From NCBI RefSeq assembly GCF_000194155.1, contig NZ_GL877878.1, positions 3,177,985 through 3,240,031 of the forward strand: a stretch of 62,047 nt of DNA, read 5' to 3'. This document shows positions 55,964-62,047 of this stretch, piece by piece. The stretch is from Saccharopolyspora spinosa NRRL 18395 (lineage in GTDB: Bacteria; Actinomycetota; Actinomycetes; Mycobacteriales; Pseudonocardiaceae). Within the stretch, counting starts at the first letter, position 1. Each line of letters begins with the position of its first letter. The notes beneath the pieces were generated by a model, which was given only the letters and a program-made list of their open reading frames with translations, did no database searches and was not told where the DNA came from. Made by a program: the position numbers and the translations under genes.

Positions 55964-56833
55964 TTGAATCGGACAGACGGAGCGGTACGGATCGCGGTTG
56001 CCCAACTACCTTCGGCGGGACCGAAGCTCGACGTCAACCTCGGCGCCACGATCGACGCGATCGAACTGGCGGGGGCGGCGGGCAACGATCTCGTCGTGTT
56101 TCCGGAATGCACGCTCAGCGGTTACATGTTCGCCTCGCGCGCTGAGGCCGAACAGGTCGCCATCGGCCTGGGTGACCAGCGGATCGAGCACCTCGTGCGG
56201 GCATGCCGCCGCGCGTCGACCGTCGCGGTGGTCGGGTTTCTCGAAACCGACGGCGACGCGCTCTACAACTGTGCGGTGACGCTTGGCCCCGACGGCGTGC
56301 TCGGGACCTATCGCAAGCAGCACCTGCCCTACCTCGGCGCCGACCGCTTCGTCGAGCCCGGTCGCGGTGAGGCCCCCCGCGTCGTGACGACCCCGATCGG
56401 GCGCATCGGCGTGATGATCTGCTTCGACCTTCGCTTTCCCGAATCGGCGCGGGTGCTCGCCCTGCAGGGGGCGGACGTCATCGCGATGCCGACCGCCTGG
56501 CCGCAGGACGCGGTGTTTCTCGCCGAGCACGTCACCCGGGTCCGCGCGCTGGAGAATCTCGTCTACCTCGCGGTCGCCGACCGAGCCGGCGACGAGAACG
56601 GCACGGCTTTCCTAGGCCAGAGCCAGGTGGTTTCGCCCGCCGGAGAAGTGTTGATCAACGCCGGAAATGATCACGGAGTCTTCAGCACCGAGGTGGACCT
56701 CGCCCAGGCGCGCCGGAAGAAGCTCGTGATGATTCCCGGCGAATACGAGCTCGGAATCTTCGCGGAGCGCAAACCCGCTCAGTACGCGGAGATCACGCGT
56801 CCCGTCGAGTCGTCGACCCGCGAAGCACGGTAG
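55964..56833 (+). CDS. Carbon-nitrogen hydrolase of the nitrilase superfamily
   Basis: The protein has 289 residues from TTG 55964; an in-frame ATG at 55889 would add residues that overlap the operator palindromes and do not resemble the family. The Glu-Lys-Cys catalytic set is complete: FPECTLSG (Glu48), TYRKQHLPY (Lys118), VMICFDLRFPE (Cys153). Members hydrolyse amides, N-carbamoyl compounds or nitriles; the FDLRFPE form is common in amidases such as Nit1/omega-amidase types. The stop is 16 bases before the cyclase GTG. In a sugar-uptake locus this points to a substrate or intermediate with an amide bond. Confidence 0.85.
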   Translation: MNRTDGAVRIAVAQLPSAGPKLDVNLGATIDAIELAGAAGNDLVVFPECTLSGYMFASRAEAEQVAIGLGDQRIEHLVRACRRASTVAVVGFLETDGDALYNCAVTLGPDGVLGTYRKQHLPYLGADRFVEPGRGEAPRVVTTPIGRIGVMICFDLRFPESARVLALQGADVIAMPTAWPQDAVFLAEHVTRVRALENLVYLAVADRAGDENGTAFLGQSQVVSPAGEVLINAGNDHGVFSTEVDLAQARRKKLVMIPGEYELGIFAERKPAQYAEITRPVESSTREAR

Positions 56834-56848
56834 GAAAGGAGATTGGTC

Positions 56849-57823
56849 GTGTGTGGACCTGAGCTGATCACCGAGGCGACGCGCCGCAAGATCGCTGCGT
56901 ACGCCGCCGAATTCCGGAAGGTGACCAAGAGCCCGTTCGGCGCCGATGACGAGATCGGCATGCTCAATCTGCTGTCGCCGGAATCGGCGCGTGAGGTGAT
57001 CCGGCGGGCGGATGGCGGTGCCGCGATCGACCTGTCCGTCGACATGTTCGTGGGCATGCCGTCGTGGGTCAAGGCCGGCGACCCGGCCTTCCAGCAGTGG
57101 ATGACCCACACGCCCGAGGGCACGATCCTCGACGACCTGACCGGGGCCGGGGATGCGCAAAACCGGCTGGTGTCCTATTCCGGCGACGCGGTGTCGATGT
57201 ACACCCATACCGGAACGCATATCGACACGCTCAATCATTTCGGCTACCACGGCGAAATATGGAACAGGTTCTCCGCGGCGCAGCATCTGAGCTCGCGGCA
57301 TTGGACCAAGTGCGGCGCTGACAAGATCCCGCCCCTAATCGGCCGCGGCGTGCTCTTCGACGTGGCCGGACTGCACGGGGTGGATGTGCTCCCCGCCAAT
57401 TACGGGATCGGTGCCGACGACCTGCGCGCTGCGCTGAAACGGCAGGGCACCACGTTCTTGCCCGGGGACATCGCACTGGTCAGGACCGGACGGATGACCC
57501 AATGGCCGGATCCGGTGCGCTATATCGACAACAGTCCGGGCCTGAACCTGGACGGCGCACGGTTCCTGGCCAGGGCCGGGGCTGCGTTGATCGGCGGCGA
57601 CAACTCCGCGCTCGAGCAGATGCCGGCCGACGATCCCGAGAACTGGCAAGTGGTCCATACCTATCTTCTCGGGGAGGCCGGGGTGCCGATCATGGAGCTC
57701 GTCGACTGCGAACAGCTCGCCGCGGAGTCGCTCCACGAGTTCGCCTTCATCGGCGCCGGACTGAAGATCCGAGGCGCGACCGGCGCGCCGATGCGACCAA
57801 TCGCGATGCCGCTGACCCGCTGA
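56849..57823 (+). CDS. Cyclase-family (KynB/isatin-hydrolase-like) metal hydrolase
   Basis: From GTG 56849, behind GGAAAGGAG, the protein has 324 residues. It shows the cyclase-family signature HTGTHIDTLNHFGYHGE, with metal ligands at about His120, His124 and Asp126. Family members include kynurenine formamidase and isatin hydrolase; the longer form here (over 300 residues) is common in sugar and aromatic catabolic loci. It may open a lactone or cleave an amide. It is co-directional with the nitrilase and IlvD-like genes. Confidence 0.85.
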   Translation: MCGPELITEATRRKIAAYAAEFRKVTKSPFGADDEIGMLNLLSPESAREVIRRADGGAAIDLSVDMFVGMPSWVKAGDPAFQQWMTHTPEGTILDDLTGAGDAQNRLVSYSGDAVSMYTHTGTHIDTLNHFGYHGEIWNRFSAAQHLSSRHWTKCGADKIPPLIGRGVLFDVAGLHGVDVLPANYGIGADDLRAALKRQGTTFLPGDIALVRTGRMTQWPDPVRYIDNSPGLNLDGARFLARAGAALIGGDNSALEQMPADDPENWQVVHTYLLGEAGVPIMELVDCEQLAAESLHEFAFIGAGLKIRGATGAPMRPIAMPLTR

Positions 57824-57862
57824 GCACCGCGACCCGTTATCCACAAGTGAGGCGAGTTCTAC

Positions 57863-59557
57863 ATGTCTGAGAATGATTTCACGTCCGCGGTCGACCGCAG
57901 CCGGACCTCGTACGGCGACGAGGGGTTCAGCCGGTTCCTGCGCCGCGCGTTTCTCGCCTCCCGCGGATTCGACGACGTCGATCTCGACCGGCCCGTGATC
58001 GGGATCGCGGTGACCACGTCCGACTACAACACGTGTCACCGCGATATGCCGGCCCTCCTGCAGGCGGTTCGGCGGGGGGTCCTCGAAGCCGGCGGACTCC
58101 CCTTGGAGTTTCCCACGATCTCGCTCGGCGAGATCCTCACCTCGCCGACCTCCATGTTGTTCCGGAACCTCATGGCGATGGACACCGAAGAGATGATCCA
58201 GGCGCTGCCGATGGACGCGGCCGTGCTGCTCGGCGGATGCGACAAGACCGTGCCGGCGCAGCTGATGGCCGCGGCGTCGTCGGACAAGCCGGTGCTGCTG
58301 GAAGTCGTGGGGCCGATGATGACGGGCAGTTGGCGCGGCAAACGGCTGGGTGCCTGCACCGACTGCCGCCGGCTGTGGGCGAGCCACCGCGCCGGCGAGC
58401 TGGACACCGCGGAGATCACCGAGGCGTGCAGCGAGCTGGTGACGACCGCAGGCACCTGTGCGGTCATGGGCACCGCATCGACGATGGCCTGCCTGACCGA
58501 GACACTAGGCATGATGCTCCCGGGCGGAGCCACCCCTGGCGCGTCGACCGGCGCACGGCTACGGCACGGCGTCGCCACCGGGCGGCGCGCCGTCGAACTG
58601 GCCCGGCAGGGCTCGCCGAAACCCCGGGATGTCCTCACCAGAACCGCGTTCGAGAACGCGATCAAGGTCCTGGCCGCCCTCGGCGGTTCCACGAACGCGC
58701 TAGTCCACCTGATCGCCGTGGCTCGGAGAGCGGGTGTCGACCTGTCGCTCGCCGACTTCGACATTATCGGCGCGAAGGTTCCGCTTCTCGTGGACTGCAA
58801 ACCGTCCGGCGCGAACTACATGCCGGACTTCCATCAGTCCGGTGGGGTTCCGGTACTACTCAACGAGCTCGAACCGCACCTGGAAACGTCGACGGTCGGC
58901 GTCACCGGATGTTCCCTAGCCGAGCTCCTAAGTGACGTCCGGCCGCACGACGACACGCAACGCATCATCCGGCCGCTCGACGATCCGCTCGGTCCGCCCG
59001 GTGCGCTCGCGGTGCTGACCGGTTCGCTCTGCCCGGCCGGCGCGGTGATCAAGACGTCGGCCGCAAGCCCGGAACTGCTGCAGCACACCGGCCCGGCCTT
59101 CGTCCTCGATGCCGGGCAGGACATCGCCGCGGTGCTCGACGACCCCGACCTTGACATCACCCCGGATCATGTTCTCGTGCTACGTATGGCCGGGCCGATC
59201 GCCGCCGGCATGCCCGAGGCCGGGGCGCTGCCGATTCCGGCGAAACTGGCGCGCCAGGGAGTTCGCGACATGGTCCGGGTTTCCGACGGGAGGATGAGCG
59301 GCACCTCCTACGGAACCGTGGTGCTGCATTGCGATCCCGAGGCCGCGGCGGGCGGGCCGCTCGCTGCGGTGCGCAACGGCGACCTCATCCGGCTGGACAT
59401 CCCGGCACGGCGGATCGACCTTCTCGTGGACGAGGACGAGCTGGCCCGGCGCCTGCGCGAGTTCACGCCCGCGCCGCTGCCGGCTCGTGGCTGGCGGCGG
59501 CTATACGCCGAGACGGTGCTTCCGGCCAGTCAAGGCGCTGACCTGTCGTTCTTGTAG
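57863..59557 (+). CDS. IlvD/EDD-family dehydratase (sugar-acid dehydratase-like)
   Basis: The 564-residue protein has the Fe-S cysteines in YNTCHRDMP, LLGGCDKTVPA and TAGTCAVMGTAST, plus the C-terminal SDGRMSGTSYGTVVLH motif that is diagnostic for the family. Members are dihydroxy-acid dehydratase and dehydratases of gluconate, xylonate, arabonate and related aldonates. Next to a CUT2 transporter and an SDR, an aldonate substrate is likelier than branched-chain amino-acid synthesis. ATG 57863 follows GAGGCGAG. It makes a 2-keto-3-deoxy acid; the enzyme for the next step is not in the locus. Confidence 0.9.
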   Translation: MSENDFTSAVDRSRTSYGDEGFSRFLRRAFLASRGFDDVDLDRPVIGIAVTTSDYNTCHRDMPALLQAVRRGVLEAGGLPLEFPTISLGEILTSPTSMLFRNLMAMDTEEMIQALPMDAAVLLGGCDKTVPAQLMAAASSDKPVLLEVVGPMMTGSWRGKRLGACTDCRRLWASHRAGELDTAEITEACSELVTTAGTCAVMGTASTMACLTETLGMMLPGGATPGASTGARLRHGVATGRRAVELARQGSPKPRDVLTRTAFENAIKVLAALGGSTNALVHLIAVARRAGVDLSLADFDIIGAKVPLLVDCKPSGANYMPDFHQSGGVPVLLNELEPHLETSTVGVTGCSLAELLSDVRPHDDTQRIIRPLDDPLGPPGALAVLTGSLCPAGAVIKTSAASPELLQHTGPAFVLDAGQDIAAVLDDPDLDITPDHVLVLRMAGPIAAGMPEAGALPIPAKLARQGVRDMVRVSDGRMSGTSYGTVVLHCDPEAAAGGPLAAVRNGDLIRLDIPARRIDLLVDEDELARRLREFTPAPLPARGWRRLYAETVLPASQGADLSFL

Positions 59558-59660
59558 GCTGATCGAAAGGGGGTACGGGACCGATGGCGCTTTTGACATG
59601 CTGGCGAAATAGCGCGAGCAAAGCTGGTTCCTCGCTTGTCAACGGAAAGGGTAAGAACGC

Positions 59661-60371
59661 GTGAAGCCACTGTCGGGCGACAACGCCTCCTTGACCGAGC
59701 GGGTTTTCGAGCAGATCAGAACCGCCATCCTTTCCGGGGAATTGGCGCCCGGCTCGCTGTACTCGGTCGTGGACATCGCGAGCCAGCTAGGCGTGTCACG
59801 CACGCCCGTGCGCGAGGCACTCTTACAGTTCGCGGCCAACGGCATGGTCCGGTTCGAACGCAGCCGTGGCGTGCGCATCCTCGAACTGTCGGTCAAGGAC
59901 ATCGAGGAGATCTATTCGCTGCGTCTGCTACTCGAGGCGCCTTCCGCCTATCGCGCGGCGACGCAAATGAACGATCGCGATCGCGCGGTCTTCAAGAAAG
60001 CGTTCGCCGGAATGCGCAAGGCGAGCGAGACCGGCGACGAACGCCTCTTTCAGCAGCACGATATGGTCTTTCACGAGACAATTGTTCGCGCGGCAGGCAA
60101 CGAGCGAGTCGTCCAAGTGGTGGCCAACACGCGCTCGCAGATGCACGCACTGGGCCTTTCCACGATCAAGACGCGAACGCTCACCGACATCCTCGCCGCC
60201 CACGAAAAGATTTACGACGCCGTTCTCGCCAACGATGCGTCCGGTGCCGGCGAGGCGGTGCAGGACCATCTCATCGGCACGCTTAAGGTGCTGGTGCAAC
60301 AGTCACTCGACTCAACCGGGGCCCGTGAGGACTATCAGCCCCCGGTCGCGCGGTTTAAATTGCTTCCTTAG
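59661..60371 (+). CDS. GntR-family regulator, FadR/FCD subfamily
   Basis: The 236-residue protein starts with GTG 59661, behind GGAAAGGG. The winged HTH is at about residues 10-75 (SLYSVVDIASQLGVSRTPVREALLQ), followed by a helical FCD effector domain with metal-ligand positions in QQHDMVFHETIV and the C-terminal VQDHLIGTL. It closes the rightward catabolic unit and probably represses it and the divergent transporter operon from the palindromes at 55880-55922. Confidence 0.9.
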   Translation: MKPLSGDNASLTERVFEQIRTAILSGELAPGSLYSVVDIASQLGVSRTPVREALLQFAANGMVRFERSRGVRILELSVKDIEEIYSLRLLLEAPSAYRAATQMNDRDRAVFKKAFAGMRKASETGDERLFQQHDMVFHETIVRAAGNERVVQVVANTRSQMHALGLSTIKTRTLTDILAAHEKIYDAVLANDASGAGEAVQDHLIGTLKVLVQQSLDSTGAREDYQPPVARFKLLP

Positions 60372-60677
60372 CCTTGATTCACCGGTGGCTTTGGGTAATG
60401 GTTCGACCGCGAGAAGATGAGATGCCCTCTTGAGCTGGGACGATTGATCTTACTGAAGGCTCTTTCGACCTTGCGAGAGGGCAGCTCTGGAGTGCGATCT
60501 CCTCGTAGTGCGGGCGGCTGGCTGCGGTGTTTTGCAACGTGCACGTACGCAACCAACCACGGCGCACCATCCCCACGCAGACAGACCGGCCAACACTAAC
60601 CTTCGGCTACCAAAATCCCTTCGCCGACGTCCGTCAGAGACATTGGGATAATCCCAGTAAATTCCACGTACAAAGAA
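60372..60677. other. Convergent intergenic gap
   Basis: No gene is supported in these 306 bases between the GntR-type gene and the terminator of the XRE-type gene. A few short frames on both strands show no domain. Confidence 0.5.
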
Positions 60678-60706
60678 AACGCCCCCCGCTTGCAAACGGG
60701 GGCGTT
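60678..60706 (-). terminator. Rho-independent terminator of the XRE-TPR regulator
   Basis: AACGCCCCC at 60678-60686 pairs perfectly with 60698-60706 across an 11-base loop. Read on the minus strand, the stem is followed by TTTTCTTTG. It lies 17 bases past the stop codon of the XRE-type gene. Confidence 0.85.
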
Positions 60707-60722
60707 GCGCGCTCGTACGGCA

Positions 60723-61922
60723 TTAGATCTTAAGACCGAGCCACGCCGTGAAATTCGCGATACTGTCCGACTTCCGCCGCTCGGCGAGCGCGATAGCTCG
60801 CGCAGTCTCGTGCACCTGCGGGTGATAGCGCGTCTGCTGCGGAGCTACCCGCCGGGCTGCGTTCAACGCCTTGAGTGCCTTAGAGTGCTCGCCGGAAAGA
60901 ACCCAGGCGCGCGCCACATCTTGCCAGTGGTGACCGGCTCGCGTCGAGTGCACATCCGCCGGAATCCGCAATGCCGAGCCATCGCGGGCCGCACGCCCAG
61001 GGTCTCCGACCTCTAGCGAGACCGCGACATCATGTATTTCTACGTTGCCGGGGCCGAAACTCGTGTCATAGGTGGAGGGCGTACGACCGATCTTCGCGCC
61101 GATCGCCCGAGCTTCGGCGATGTGCTCACGTGCCCTGCTTTCATTGCTGTTACGCGCACACAGAATCGCGCCACGCAGGTGTGCGGAGCCCCGGACCGCG
61201 AGAATCGACTCAGTGTCCGGCCCTTGATCCAACAGGTTAAGTGACCGATCGACCAAAGATTCGCCTACGTCATACGCAGCGTAGGACAGCAAGAGCAGAG
61301 AACGATAATTCGCTGCACGAGCCAGCAAATCCAGGGCGCCAGCGTTCTCTGCGGCGGTTTCCATTCGATCGACAGCCTGAGTCGCCAGTGTCATCCAGCC
61401 GAAGCCGTACACCATCAGCCCAATGTTCGCGAACGCTTGCGCCAGCAGCCGGAGCGCTTCTTCGCGGTCCTCGCCCGAGATGGCGCTTTCTTCCATCCCC
61501 CGAATCTGCCGGAGCAAGATTGGTGTGCGCGCAATCGCTTGCCGTGCTTTGTCGTCCTGCCGCATTTGGCGCACGAGTTCTAGTTCATTGCGGATCTCGC
61601 CAACGGGCCCCGGCTCCACCGCCTGAATGTAAGATCCCTCGGCGAACAATGTTCTTAGTTCTGCAAGTCCAGGAACGCCGCCATCGTCATCAAGGAGATC
61701 ACGATACGGCTGTCCATAGAGTTCTTGGATCTCGATATTTAGCGCTTTGGCGACCGCTGCCACGAAGGCGGGCGACGCCGGTTCGCGGCCTTGCTCGACT
61801 GCCCGGACCATGCTGGTGCTGTAGCTGGCTCGTTGGGCCAGTGCGTGTTGATCGAGGCCCGCAACCTTGCGCGCCATCGCTACGCGTTCGCCGATCGTCA
61901 AGCCCGATGCAGCGGGGGGCAT
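60723..61922 (-). CDS. XRE-family regulator with TPR-like C-terminal domain
   Basis: From ATG 61922, behind AGGAGGCC, the protein has 399 residues. An XRE helix-turn-helix occupies residues 8-70 (VAMARKVAGLDQHALAQRAS, SMVRAVEQGREPAS). The remaining 320 residues are helical repeats of TPR type (AHLRGAILCARNSNESRAREH; WVLSGEHSKALKALNAARRV). Such proteins are common in actinomycetes and may sense peptides, like RRNPP regulators. No obvious target or peptide gene is adjacent; the remaining bases to the window end show no gene. Confidence 0.85.
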   Translation of the reverse strand: MPPAASGLTIGERVAMARKVAGLDQHALAQRASYSTSMVRAVEQGREPASPAFVAAVAKALNIEIQELYGQPYRDLLDDDGGVPGLAELRTLFAEGSYIQAVEPGPVGEIRNELELVRQMRQDDKARQAIARTPILLRQIRGMEESAISGEDREEALRLLAQAFANIGLMVYGFGWMTLATQAVDRMETAAENAGALDLLARAANYRSLLLLSYAAYDVGESLVDRSLNLLDQGPDTESILAVRGSAHLRGAILCARNSNESRAREHIAEARAIGAKIGRTPSTYDTSFGPGNVEIHDVAVSLEVGDPGRAARDGSALRIPADVHSTRAGHHWQDVARAWVLSGEHSKALKALNAARRVAPQQTRYHPQVHETARAIALAERRKSDSIANFTAWLGLKI

Positions 61923-62047
61923 TCTGGCCTCCTGAACTGTGGAACCACGGCAGCAACAGCGTACGGCCCCGTGGTCGGCGCACGACACCGCTAGCCGGGC
62001 ATTCCGCACATGAGGGTTGATCAACTCGGCCTGGTCGTCATGTTCTG

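Overview
The window is high-GC DNA with many GTG and TTG starts, overlapping stop/start junctions, an adenosylcobalamin riboswitch on cbtAB, a wax-ester synthase/DGAT gene and an XRE-TPR regulator. This suggests a filamentous actinomycete, perhaps Pseudonocardiaceae or Streptomyces-like; no RNA gene is present to settle the taxonomy.

Bases 1-1256 hold no gene I can support. Bases 1257-26354 form an unrecognised natural-product cluster. A leftward operon encodes a minimal NRPS (half condensation-adenylation-carrier-thioesterase, broken by a frameshift), an argininosuccinate-lyase-like enzyme, a PduX-like threonine kinase and a three-domain fusion (cysteine-synthase-like, ATP-grasp, DAHP synthase). 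The lyase, kinase and cysteine-synthase-like set matches the logic for 2,3-diaminobutyrate in uridyl-peptide antibiotics. A rightward operon encodes PapA/PapB/PapC-type enzymes for 4-aminophenylpyruvate and 4-aminophenylalanine, a PaaK-like ligase, an alpha-oxoamine synthase, a PrmC/HemK-like methyltransferase and a Tat-exported amidohydrolase. A second ATP-grasp ligase, an acyl-AMP ligase, an MFS exporter, a GNAT acetyltransferase and an AraC regulator with a degenerate helicase-like N-terminus complete it. I infer a small peptide built from aminated aromatic and diaminobutyrate units, probably exported in a masked form.

Bases 26355-32700 are a decayed stretch: a frameshifted MHS transporter, an intact FAD-dependent oxidoreductase, remnants of two S9 peptidase genes and an SCP2-like gene. 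One S9 remnant carries a 659-bp non-autonomous element with terminal inverted repeats and a 12-bp target duplication; a second copy lies at 49469-50059. Next come a PucR-type regulator and a leftward catabolic operon (LysR, M24 hydrolase, class V aminotransferase, MHS transporter, KDG-dehydratase-like protein).

Bases 41230-49468 hold an FhuF-like Fe-S protein, the riboswitch with cbtB-cbtA, and a neutral-lipid group (two patatins, a WS/DGAT, a repeat-containing protein), followed by an IS256-type transposase remnant. Bases 50215-60371 are a CUT2-type sugar ABC transporter (with an ATPase-ATPase-permease fusion) plus an SDR, nitrilase-family amidohydrolase, cyclase-family hydrolase, IlvD/EDD dehydratase and FadR-type regulator: an oxidative carbohydrate or sugar-acid utilisation locus. 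An XRE-TPR regulator with a clear terminator closes the window.
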